From contig VCMI01000079.1 in assembly GCA_006222135.1 (NCBI GenBank), positions 4,243 to 36,978 of the forward strand: a DNA stretch of 32,736 nt, in the 5' to 3' direction. This document shows, one piece after another, positions 7,983 through 16,280 of this stretch. Numbering within the stretch: position 1 is the stretch's first letter; every line of letters begins with the position of its first letter. The notes under the pieces were generated by a model. That model ran no database searches. It was given only the letters and a program-made list of their open reading frames with translations, and had not been told where the DNA came from. The stretch comes from Thiomicrorhabdus sp. GTDB lineage: Bacteria > Pseudomonadota > Gammaproteobacteria > Thiomicrospirales > Thiomicrospiraceae. Position numbers and translations under genes: made by a program.

Positions 7983-9158
7983 TTATTTACGCGTATCCTT
8001 TCTCACTGCCGTTAAAAACTGATAGTATAAATACCCTAACAGAACCTTGTTTAAGAAGAACATGAAATAGTCATCTCCAAAATCTTGCAATGATGTCAGT
8101 AAAGAACTAAATTTATAAAAATCTTGTCCGAAATAAGTGCCGCACACTGCGTTATTTGTTAACACGCCAACCAAAAATACCCAAAAGAAAGCCAATGGCC
8201 AGCTAGTGGAATGATTAGATGAAAGCTTGTGCAAGCCTAATACAATGCAATCCGCTGATGCTTTAAAACCTTCATCAGGTTTGCAACACACTTCTTCTGT
8301 TCGTTTCGCTAACTCTAGCGCATGAAACTTATTTGAATCGATGATATTGCCTACTTTAGTCAGCTGATATTTAATGATTCGATAAGTCTCGCGAGTCGTT
8401 TTTGCTTTCGACTGCTTTTGCTCTAGCCCTGTAACACCAAAAAAATTCATCTCTTTTTCGATGTTCGCGTATTCCAAATTAAGTCCTTTTTTGAAATGCG
8501 CTTTTCTAAAATGTGTATAACCCTCAAATGTCACATATTCAAACAGCACATGCTCTTTAAAAACCGTATCACCAAACAACGCCAACCCCCTAAAGTTCAC
8601 CGCAAAAAATACAATATCAGTGGCTGTTAAAAACTTTGTTTTGAAAAAATCGGCATTTCTTTCAAAATCGACGTCTCGCAGCACAAAATTTTCGACTTCA
8701 CAGTTATGCAGCTTAAAGTTTGCATGAAATACCGTGTCCTTTATAGACAAACGATTTATCTTTAAACACTTTTTTTCTTCTCCATACTGTTTATTGATGT
8801 AACACTTACCCTCTAAACAGCAATCATCAAAAGACAAAGACTCTAGCTCTAAATCGATATTGGCATCATTCACAAAGACACAATTAACAAAATTGATATG
8901 CTTAAATTTAGGATCAAGTGTCGATAAAATCTCATGAACCCAAATCGAATCATCAAACACTATAGCTTGATAAGTAACACTTTCTTTGTTTTTTATAACA
9001 TGATTGTGAATATCGTCAGGGTGCGAATACTCACCGCTCAACAGATGTGAATACTGCTCCAACCCAAATGCTTTTAAGTGGCATGAACTTTCTTCTTCCA
9101 CTTTTTTAAAACTCCAAAGCCTGTTGCGGTGTTTGATGTGACAAGCTCGTTTTAACAT
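7983..9158 (-). CDS. Pentapeptide-repeat-like protein with two C-terminal TM segments (candidate membrane effector)
   Basis: Repeated F/L-centred segments (FVNCVFVNDANIDLELESLSFDDCCLEGK...FVLRDVDFERNADFFKTKF...), then SWPLAFFWVFLVGVLTNNAV and FMFFLNKVLLGYLYYQFL. Start may be the GTG at 9099-9101, just after the SLOG stop, rather than 9158. Confidence 0.6.
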   Translation of the reverse strand: MLKRACHIKHRNRLWSFKKVEEESSCHLKAFGLEQYSHLLSGEYSHPDDIHNHVIKNKESVTYQAIVFDDSIWVHEILSTLDPKFKHINFVNCVFVNDANIDLELESLSFDDCCLEGKCYINKQYGEEKKCLKINRLSIKDTVFHANFKLHNCEVENFVLRDVDFERNADFFKTKFLTATDIVFFAVNFRGLALFGDTVFKEHVLFEYVTFEGYTHFRKAHFKKGLNLEYANIEKEMNFFGVTGLEQKQSKAKTTRETYRIIKYQLTKVGNIIDSNKFHALELAKRTEEVCCKPDEGFKASADCIVLGLHKLSSNHSTSWPLAFFWVFLVGVLTNNAVCGTYFGQDFYKFSSLLTSLQDFGDDYFMFFLNKVLLGYLYYQFLTAVRKDTRK

Positions 9159-9648
9159 TCAGATTTTTCTTAAAGCTGGCGTCACATTCATGGACAAGCA
9201 GATTCAAATCGGCTTTGTTTTTAATGGTCATAAAATCCTTCTTAGGCGCAAAATACACCAGTGCTTTTTTATTTTGATTCAATAGTTCAACAATATTATT
9301 GTAGGAGCCTTGGCTTTTGCCATCCCACAACACAAAACCATAATCCGCCACTTCGGCCATCTTCTTATCTTTGACCGTATAAAAAGCACGCCCTTTAAGC
9401 TTGGCGTCAACATGTATTTGATTCACTTGCCATTGTCCAAGATTGTTACGACACTTATCACCGGCACAAAACACCGTTACGGCCTGATAACCCACCTCTT
9501 TCAAAAAGGCTTGCACGGCCTTATCGGCACCATTCGCATCCCCCACTACAACTGAAAAATGTTGATTCATAACATTGCTTAAACGCGCTTTTACTTCTTG
9601 ATTCAGGCGCGATAAATGACGCGAGCCAGAAATAAACACCGTGGTCAT
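9106..9648 (-). CDS. SLOG-family (DprA/TIR-like Rossmann) nucleotide-sensing protein
   Basis: TTVFISGSRHLSRLNQEVKARL...VVVGDANGADKAVQAFLKEVGYQAVTVFCAGDKCRNNLGQWQ...KMAEVADYGFVLWDGKSQGSYNNI. Confidence 0.72.
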   Translation of the reverse strand: MTTVFISGSRHLSRLNQEVKARLSNVMNQHFSVVVGDANGADKAVQAFLKEVGYQAVTVFCAGDKCRNNLGQWQVNQIHVDAKLKGRAFYTVKDKKMAEVADYGFVLWDGKSQGSYNNIVELLNQNKKALVYFAPKKDFMTIKNKADLNLLVHECDASFKKNLNVKTSLSHQTPQQALEF

Positions 9649-9765
9649 CGCTTGCTCCTTGTTTTGGTCATAGTTAATACATAAACATTATGACACTTTG
9701 CATCACGATATAAAATCTCGGTTGCCACCTCAAGCGTCGCCCCAGAACGAAATAGATCATCAAAA
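9645..9765 (-). pseudogene. C-terminal remnant of a phosphoribosyltransferase-like gene
   Basis: Translation ...DDLFRSGATLEVATEILYRDAKCHNVYVLTMTKTRSKR* resembles the PRPP-binding loop (DD-SGAT); stop overlaps the SLOG start (ATGA); truncated exactly at the 27-bp repeat. Confidence 0.65.
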
Positions 9766-9790
9766 AACGTTTATGGGTGTCCTTTATCTC
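9764..9790. repeat. 27-bp direct repeat, copy S2
   Basis: aaaacgtttatgggtgtcctttatctc; identical to 6054-6080. Confidence 0.9.
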
Positions 9791-9792
9791 TA

Positions 9793-9905
9793 AAAGGCAA
9801 TCAGACCCAATAAAATATCAAACACTCTTTTCATTCAACAACCTTGGAAAAGCCCAAAAATACGTAATTAATCGACTATTATAAATGCTTAACATCTAGA
9901 TAATG
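9793..9905 (-). pseudogene. 5' remnant of sugar-transferase gene plus its upstream region
   Basis: Minus strand ATGAAAAGAGTGTTTGATATTTTATTGGGTCTGATTGCC = MKRVFDILLGLIA; upstream ...tacgtaattaatcgactattata resembles the region upstream of copy 1 (1550-1600). Confidence 0.7.
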
Positions 9906-9940
9906 AATTCATTTAACAGGATTACGTCAGTCAGCACCCT

Positions 9941-10018
9941 TCACCGTCATCCACTGACTTGACCAGGGGATCTAACACAGCAAAGAGAGATTACCACGTC
10001 AAGCGCGATAATGACGAA
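9941..10018. repeat. Type-B dispersed repeat copy
   Basis: caccgtcatccactgacttgaccaggggatctaacacagcaaagagagattaccacgtcaagcgcgataatgacga. Confidence 0.75.
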
Positions 10019-10061
10019 AGAAAACAACCATGTAATGACAAACTAACCAGGCCTGGTGACC

Positions 10062-10270
10062 TCAAGAACTTCGTGTTTTCGTGTCTTCGTGGTTGTTTTT
10101 ACATGCCTCAGATAATGAGACCTCAGCCATTTTTGCCAACTGCTCATCCATCGTAGTCACAGGCTGCCAGCCCAATAACTCTCTTGCTTTAGAACTAAAC
10201 AAACGGTTTGCTACATCACCTTTACCAATCAATTTAGCCACCAAATTATCCAACGCCACTAAAGAACGTT
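10062..10270 (-). pseudogene. Internally deleted remnant of NAD-dependent epimerase
   Basis: MALDNLVAKLIGKGDVANRLFSSKARELLGWQPVTTMDEQLAKMAE keeps only scattered blocks of the 12927-13930 epimerase. Confidence 0.85.
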
Positions 10271-10313
10271 TATTGTGAACAGGGCAAAATGTCGCATTGT
10301 AAGACCTGACCCC
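10270..10313. repeat. Transposase-end motif copy R3
   Basis: ttattgtgaacagggcaaaatgtcgcattgtaagacctgacccc. Confidence 0.8.
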
Positions 10314-10386
10314 ACTTCCCCATTGTTATAGATTTCATTACAAGGCAACTGAGCCGACTCACACCCACTCCAATAGAGTTTTTCTG

Positions 10387-10680
10387 TTAATCAATTTTTA
10401 TATTGAGCTTATTACCCATACACGCTTTAAACGCATCATGTGAACGTTGTTGATGCGGTATTTCATGACAACATTCGCACAGTGCTTTAATTACCACAGA
10501 GTGCGATGCTAGACCTTCCACACTATCCGCAAGATAAGTGCTATAAAAACGTTCTAATTCGTTATAACCACTCTCAGAGCCATCTTGGCCACAAGAGATT
10601 AAATCCCATTCTTTTGAACCACCGCCGCCCTGCTTATCTTCATAACCAAACTGATCGTTGATGTCTTGTACTGAGTTCAC
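10387..10680 (-). CDS. Hypothetical protein
   Basis: 97-aa ORF in the same orientation downstream of the SecB-like gene; family not recognised. Confidence 0.4.
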   Translation of the reverse strand: MNSVQDINDQFGYEDKQGGGGSKEWDLISCGQDGSESGYNELERFYSTYLADSVEGLASHSVVIKALCECCHEIPHQQRSHDAFKACMGNKLNIKID

Positions 10681-10730
10681 ACCTTGGCAATCATTTTTAA
10701 AAACTCTTTAAAATTTTTCATATTTCTTCT

Positions 10731-11255
10731 CTAAAATAACCAGGCCGGGTAGAGGTTAATTTTTGTTTTGAATGTTAGGGTGTTTGGCAACACGACAAGC
10801 TGATTCTTATTTTCCGTTTCACTTTCTAAAAAAGGAATCAGCGGTTTAGGCAGGTTAGCCTCGGCAGACATTCTAAAGGCATGTTCACGCCAAAAAGGCC
10901 AAACATTGTGTATGGCGTTAAATTTTATAAACTCTTCTAAAGCCTGTTCTTCGACTTCATTAGCCTGAAGATATTTAGCAATAAAGGTCGACTCAATCTC
11001 TGCAAGCACCTGCTCTTCCTGATCATCGGCCAATAGAACAAACCTCAACCCAAAAGCGGCTTTTACGTTAATGATCGTTTTGCCACCCTCAGACGCTAAA
11101 ACTTCTGCGCTGACTGAGAGTTTATTTTGTTGCTTCATATCCTCTGGGTAATCATCAGCAAAAATTTCTTCAAACCTTGAGATTGACGAAGAATACAGAT
11201 GAATATCAACCAGTTCTAACGCATCCGCAGCTTTTGAGATAAGCGCTTTATCCAT
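10731..11255 (-). CDS. SecB-like chaperone of a toxin-antitoxin-chaperone module
   Basis: VDIHLYSSSISRFEEIFADDYPEDMKQQNKLSVSAEVLASEGGKTIINVKAAFGLRFVL...FIKFNAIHNVWPFWREHAFRMSAEANLPKPLIPF; SecB-like fold signature and overlap with the antitoxin gene. Confidence 0.8.
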   Translation of the reverse strand: MDKALISKAADALELVDIHLYSSSISRFEEIFADDYPEDMKQQNKLSVSAEVLASEGGKTIINVKAAFGLRFVLLADDQEEQVLAEIESTFIAKYLQANEVEEQALEEFIKFNAIHNVWPFWREHAFRMSAEANLPKPLIPFLESETENKNQLVVLPNTLTFKTKINLYPAWLF

Positions 11256-11781
11256 ACTGTTCCTCTTGCATTTTCATACTTTTGACAGATTTGTATTTAT
11301 GATCATTTGCCGCTTTAAACACCTCATAAGGCACGAGATTATCATCTTTGTAAATGAGATGATCTTTATCGACCGCAATACTCGCTTCGACCAATAGATC
11401 GTGTAACACCATAGGATGTTTTAGAGCTTGCTTAATGAGTTTATCCATGGCGACGCTTTGCGAAACTTCGCAACGCTCATATTTCGAAAACGCATTTCTG
11501 CCACCGCCAAACACCAAAGAGGCTTGCTCTTGCGTCAAGCCCAACTGTTTTCTTGCTTTTGCGATCTCGACAGAAGTAAACAAACCATCATGCGCTTTTT
11601 TCGCATCACGAATGGCCTTGTCATTCTGTAGGATTTGCTCGACTGTAATAAACTCTCTGTTACAATTTAGGCATATTGAATAGGCCATCGGCACGTTTAA
11701 AGTCACGCACTTATAGCTTATTACTTCATCAGTCTGCGCGACGACGACATCTTTACTTTTACAAATTTTGCATCCACTCAT
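11248..11781 (-). CDS. mqsA: MqsA-like antitoxin (zinc finger + HTH) with extended C-terminus
   Basis: CKICKSKDVVVAQ...CLNCNREF (CXXC...CXXC) then ARKQLGLTQEQASLVFGGGRNAFSKYERCEVSQS HTH. Confidence 0.87.
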   Translation of the reverse strand: MSGCKICKSKDVVVAQTDEVISYKCVTLNVPMAYSICLNCNREFITVEQILQNDKAIRDAKKAHDGLFTSVEIAKARKQLGLTQEQASLVFGGGRNAFSKYERCEVSQSVAMDKLIKQALKHPMVLHDLLVEASIAVDKDHLIYKDDNLVPYEVFKAANDHKYKSVKSMKMQEEQYG

Positions 11782-11810
11782 ATCTGAATCCCCTTACATT
11801 CTGCGTATCA

Positions 11811-12125
11811 CTACAAATGAAACGACCCCAAATCAATCACTAGGAAATCATTCACCAAACAGAATTTAATATACAAATCGTCCGTAACACTTTCCCCGTC
11901 AACGCGTCTAGTATATCGGCAGGTATAATCATCATCCGACGGGGTACCGTCGTCGTAAACATGTGTTTTACGAAAATCCGACTCGCTTAATTGCATCAAA
12001 CAATCTATAACATCATTAAGGTCATAGCCTAAGTTAGCAATATCGCGCTGCACCTTCCTGCCACGGTACTCAATTCGAGCCGCACTGCCTGCAGTTCTGA
12101 CTTCTTCAAGACTGTACGCTGCCAC
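11811..12125 (-). CDS. mqsR: MqsR-like mRNA interferase toxin
   Basis: 104 aa, YSLEEVRTAGSAARIEYRGRKVQRDIANLGYDLNDVIDCLMQLSESDFRKTHVYDD...DDLYIKFCLVNDFLVIDLGSFHL; position upstream of MqsA. Confidence 0.8.
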   Translation of the reverse strand: MAAYSLEEVRTAGSAARIEYRGRKVQRDIANLGYDLNDVIDCLMQLSESDFRKTHVYDDGTPSDDDYTCRYTRRVDGESVTDDLYIKFCLVNDFLVIDLGSFHL

Positions 12126-12137
12126 CCTACCCTCTAG

Positions 12138-12152
12138 TAACCATAATGGTTA
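12138..12152. promoter_or_regulatory. Perfect palindrome TAACCATAATGGTTA, candidate MqsA operator
   Basis: Odd-length perfect palindrome ending 12 nt upstream of the mqsR-like start codon. Confidence 0.6.
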
Positions 12153-12308
12153 GTTAATTATACATGCTCTTCAAAATTCAGTTTAAATTTTTGCATTCTT
12201 AGTTTGTTGTGTTCGCTGTTTTGGGCGAGGCGTTTAAAGATTCCAATAAGTTAATGCCAAACAACGACACATAACTATAACGGGCCAAATCAATTAAATC
12301 ACTTATTA

Positions 12309-12368
12309 CCTAACGGCAAGTACATTTTTGTGAATAGGGCAAAATGTCGTATTGTAAGACCTGACCCC
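12309..12368. repeat. Transposase-end motif copy R4
   Basis: cctaacggcaagtacatttttgtgaatagggcaaaatgtcgtattgtaagacctgacccc. Confidence 0.82.
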
Positions 12369-12382
12369 GCTTACTTTAAACA

Positions 12383-12943
12383 CTAATGAGATACTCCATC
12401 GCGGTTAATCACTTTTAAAAAGGTAAGCCACAAAATTTTAATATCAAACAAAAATCCCTGCTTAGCGGCATACTCAATATCCAAAGCCACCTTTTGTGGA
12501 ATAGGCAATTCATCCCGACCATTCACTTGCGCCCACCCAGTTAAACCTGGCATTAATTTTTCGATGCCCTTTTCCGTGCGTAATGTAATCAAATCATCCT
12601 GATTAAACAGCGCGGGGCGTGGGCCGACAAAACTCATGTCACCTTTCAAGATACAACATAACTGCGGCAATTCATCTAAGCTGGATTTTCTTAAAAAACC
12701 ACCAATCGGCGTTAATACACTTTTAGGATCTGGCAGTAAATGAGTCGCCACCGCTGGCGTATCGGTTTTCATGCTTCTGAATTTAGGCATTTTAAAAATA
12801 GCATTATGCTTGCCCACTCTATCTGACCAATAAAGCGCAGGGCCTTTAGAGGTGAGTTTAACCAAGATAGCCACCAAGACAATCGGAACTAACAATAAAA
12901 AGCTAGCCAATAATGCCAGTATAAAATCAAATACTCTTTTCAT
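12383..12943 (-). CDS. Initiating sugar-phosphate transferase, copy 2
   Basis: 186 aa, about 21 differences from copy 1 at 965-1525 (roughly 89% identical by eye). Confidence 0.93.
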   Translation of the reverse strand: MKRVFDFILALLASFLLLVPIVLVAILVKLTSKGPALYWSDRVGKHNAIFKMPKFRSMKTDTPAVATHLLPDPKSVLTPIGGFLRKSSLDELPQLCCILKGDMSFVGPRPALFNQDDLITLRTEKGIEKLMPGLTGWAQVNGRDELPIPQKVALDIEYAAKQGFLFDIKILWLTFLKVINRDGVSH

Positions 12944-13930
12944 TCACTAATGCCTTCATTATTTTTTCTAATTGTTCATCCATCGTCACCACCGGCTTCC
13001 AGCCTAATAAATCGCGCGCTTTAGAGCTGTCCACCTGTAAAGAACCAAACAAACGATTTGCCACATCATCTTTACCAATCAGTTTGGCTGCGAAAGTCAT
13101 CAAACCAACCGGAACAGGAATCAACCAGGCCTGTTTGTTTTGGGCTTTGGCGACTTTTCTTAATAATTGAGTGGTTGATACATCCTCATTGTCGGAAATC
13201 AAAAACACCTGATTGGCCGCTTTGGGTGATTTTTCTTTGTCCGCGCATAAAGCAATAAAATCGACTAAATTATCCAACGCCACTAAAGAACGTTGGTTAT
13301 GAATCGCACCAAAAGGCAAAGGAATACTTTTCTTCATCCAATTCATCATCGAAGCAAAATTAGCTTTTACGCCAGGACCATAGACCAAAGGAGAACGAAT
13401 AATCACCACCTCCATACCCGTTTCTAAAGCCAATGCCAATAAACCCTGCTCGGCTTCGTACTTAGACAATCCATAAGGATCTGTTGGAATATATTGATCG
13501 TCAGGTAAAAAGGATAACCAGGCCTGGTCATTTCTCCATTGACTTTAATAGAGCTCAAAAACACAAACCGTTTAACGCCAGCTGCCGCCGCCATACGAGC
13601 CAAAACCAAAGTCGCATCTCGATTTACTTTACGGTATACCTCTAAAGGATCTGCCGACTGCTCTTGCATAATATGCGCGCGTGCCGCTGAATGTACGACA
13701 ACCTCCACACCCTCCAACGCCGAAAGCAGCTCGTTATGCAACTTCTGATCAGGCATTGAACCTACCAGGCCTGTTAGGTCGCCAATTACGGGCTGAACGT
13801 CACTGGGTAAAAGTGAAGACGATGAACGAACCAACGCTCTAACCGTTTTATTTTGTGTAAGAAAACTCGACACCAACACTTGACCTACAAAACCCGTAGC
13901 GCCTGTTATTAAAATCTTATTCGTAAACAT
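12927..13930 (-). CDS. NAD-dependent sugar epimerase/dehydratase, frameshifted as given
   Basis: MFTNKILITGATGFVGQVLV...FLSSIKVNGEMTRPGYPF + LPDDQYIPTDPYGLSKYEAEQGLL...; restored by adding one base to the A5/T5 run at 13507-13511. Confidence 0.87.
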
Positions 13931-13931
13931 A

Positions 13932-15110
13932 TCAACGCTCTTTTTCTTGACTTAAGAGTCGAACATATTCTTGAACTACCTGCTTATTGATTAGTTCTGA
14001 TGAAAAATATTGATTCGCTCTTTTTTGAGCATTTTGACCCAATGCTTTACGTAAATCACTATCATTAATAATTTGCAACAATGCATTCGCTAACTGGTCA
14101 ATATTTTTTGGCTCAACTAAAAGACCTGTTTCTCCATCAACAATAGCATCTGATAAACCGTAAATATTGGTTCCAACAGCAGGTAAATCCATTGCCGAAG
14201 CTTCAATAACAACGGTACCAAAACCTTCTCTGTAACTGGGAATACAAAGCACATCGGATGCTGCCATATACTGTTCAGGCAGATCGGTATAACCAGTAAA
14301 CTTAACTCTCTGCTCCAACATTGAACCCGTTGTAATGCCCAATTCCGATAAGGTAAGTTCTTGTGGCCCAACAAAAAGCAAATAAGCGTTCGAATCATTA
14401 ACAAGAATACTGTTAAAAGCATCCACCAACTCAACAACTCCTTTATCACGCACAATTCTACCCACAAAAAGTAAAACCAAAGCATTCTGTGGAATACCTA
14501 ATCCTTGTTTAATCAAAGAACAGTCAGCAACACTATACAAATCTGGATTGAATCGTTGCGTATCGACTCCTGCCAAACTGCCTTGCCCAATGACAGACAA
14601 TTTAAGAGAAGAAACTATCTTTTCTGAAACTAAAAATTCTTTTTGCGATGAACTGTCTGTATAACAGGCTGTATTTAAAAATCCGATGACTTTATCGGCA
14701 AGCTTTGCAACTACACGCTTAGCTCCTGTAAGCGTAACCCATGGTTGCCCAGTAAAGGTATGAATTCTTATCGGCACACCTGCCAATTTACCAGCTACGG
14801 CACAAATCAACCCTGCCTTAGGCGTGGTTGAATGTACAATATCAAATTGCTGCTTTCTAAAAAGTCTCAAGAGTTTGAATAACGCAGCAAAGTCTTTCAA
14901 CAGACTAATCTGTCTCGGAATATCAATAGAAAAATAAGTACAACCGTCAATAGGTCTATTTAAAGCTGGTTCACTTGCAATCACGGAAACTTCTGCACCT
15001 GAGGCTATTGTCTCTTTTATTTGTGCATGAAGCTGAGTATCAATAAAAAAAGCGACTGTTGAAACACGCGCCAACTTCACTCCCTTCAAAGAACAATTTT
15101 TATGAGGCAT
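13932..15110 (-). CDS. Glycosyltransferase, GT4/GT1-like
   Basis: FDIVHSTTPKAGLICAVAGKLAGVP...LLFVGRIVRDKGVVELVDAF...VLCIPSYREGFGTVVIEASAMDLPAVGT. Confidence 0.9.
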   Translation of the reverse strand: MPHKNCSLKGVKLARVSTVAFFIDTQLHAQIKETIASGAEVSVIASEPALNRPIDGCTYFSIDIPRQISLLKDFAALFKLLRLFRKQQFDIVHSTTPKAGLICAVAGKLAGVPIRIHTFTGQPWVTLTGAKRVVAKLADKVIGFLNTACYTDSSSQKEFLVSEKIVSSLKLSVIGQGSLAGVDTQRFNPDLYSVADCSLIKQGLGIPQNALVLLFVGRIVRDKGVVELVDAFNSILVNDSNAYLLFVGPQELTLSELGITTGSMLEQRVKFTGYTDLPEQYMAASDVLCIPSYREGFGTVVIEASAMDLPAVGTNIYGLSDAIVDGETGLLVEPKNIDQLANALLQIINDSDLRKALGQNAQKRANQYFSSELINKQVVQEYVRLLSQEKER

Positions 15111-16090
15111 TAACGCTCAACCTTATTATTCAGCAACACTTCACTGATTGTTTTAGTGACATCACGACTAGGTACAAAACCCAGTAATTTATGAATTTTT
15201 TCATTCGAATAATGCGTGCGATTCACTAGCGCATCGACGCGTGATTTTTTTAGTGGGAACCACTTTATCCAAGAGAATAGAAATACAAAAAACCTAATTA
15301 ATCGCTCATTAATTCTAACTTTAGGCTCCGAAGTACCTAGTGCTATTGCCATGGCATCCAATACATTTTCTTGAGGACAATCATTAGACAAATTAAAAAC
15401 CTGATTTTTAGCACGCGGATCAAAGCCACATAAAGCTAAAACTTCTGCAACATCGTCAACATGTACATAATTTGAAACGGCTCCTGGCTTGCCAATATAA
15501 AAGAATAAACTACTTCGTATCATTCTACCCAGCTGGCGAATAGAGCTATTTGGCATCTCCTTACCATAGACATTAGAAGGCCTGAGGATTGAGTAAGTAA
15601 AACAACTGTCTTTACCTGCTTGTATTATTAATTCATCTGCTAAAGTTTTAGTTACTTCGTAGCTACCGACAGGATTAGTCGGCGTTTCTTCAGTTACAAC
15701 TCTCTCAACATTTGCAGCAGGCCTGGATGAGCCATAAGCACCAACGGAACTTAGCTGCACCCAATGAATAGATTTATTTTGAGATTTTGACATTACTTTA
15801 CAAGCCTTAACGAGACGTTTTGTAGTATCAACGTGTAATGACTGCATTAATGCTTCATCATGCAACTCACCAGCGCAATTGAAAATAACATCATATCTAC
15901 TAGCCAAAACCTCAAAATCAAACTTTGGATCTAATAAGTCACCTTTAATAAAACAAGCAGAACGATCTTTTGAGGTTGAATCATCCACTTCAGAGCGTGA
16001 CAAAACATCAACATGACAATCTTTCACAACGAGCATTTCTACTAATTTTTTCCCGATAAATCCTCGACCACCAGCAACTAAAACTTTCAC
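15110..16090 (-). CDS. NAD-dependent epimerase/dehydratase family protein
   Basis: MKVLVAGGRGFIGKKLVEML...SVGAYGSS...GSYEVTKTLADEL; abuts the GT gene. Confidence 0.87.
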   Translation of the reverse strand: MKVLVAGGRGFIGKKLVEMLVVKDCHVDVLSRSEVDDSTSKDRSACFIKGDLLDPKFDFEVLASRYDVIFNCAGELHDEALMQSLHVDTTKRLVKACKVMSKSQNKSIHWVQLSSVGAYGSSRPAANVERVVTEETPTNPVGSYEVTKTLADELIIQAGKDSCFTYSILRPSNVYGKEMPNSSIRQLGRMIRSSLFFYIGKPGAVSNYVHVDDVAEVLALCGFDPRAKNQVFNLSNDCPQENVLDAMAIALGTSEPKVRINERLIRFFVFLFSWIKWFPLKKSRVDALVNRTHYSNEKIHKLLGFVPSRDVTKTISEVLLNNKVER

Positions 16091-16280
16091 ATAAACCTCG
16101 TTCTATGAATAACAAATAATTGCCTTTCAATTATTTGTATTAAAAAATACAATTAAACCTGCACTGACTTATATAAAGGTTTAAGGATTGAAAGAACAGT
16201 AGCACTTCTATTCTTTTTTGCTAGTAGCAACATATACACTCCAGCATGACTAGAACAAGCATAAATATAATATTGAAAAG

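Noticed and set aside
12160-12300. Short frames between mqsR and the R4 repeat (...DLARYSYVSLFGINLLESLNASPKTANTTN*, ...FKRLAQNSEHNKLRMQKFKLNFEEHV*)
   Set aside because: Could be gene remnants, but neither has a recognisable family or a start codon with an intact frame.
1560-12380. Integron cassette array
   Set aside because: The TA cassette organisation is suggestive, but I saw no tyrosine-recombinase integrase and no convincing attC-type inverted repeats; the flanking repeats resemble RAYT ends instead.
14117-14485. ORF 14117-14485 (-)
   Set aside because: Shadow frame within the intact glycosyltransferase 13932-15110.
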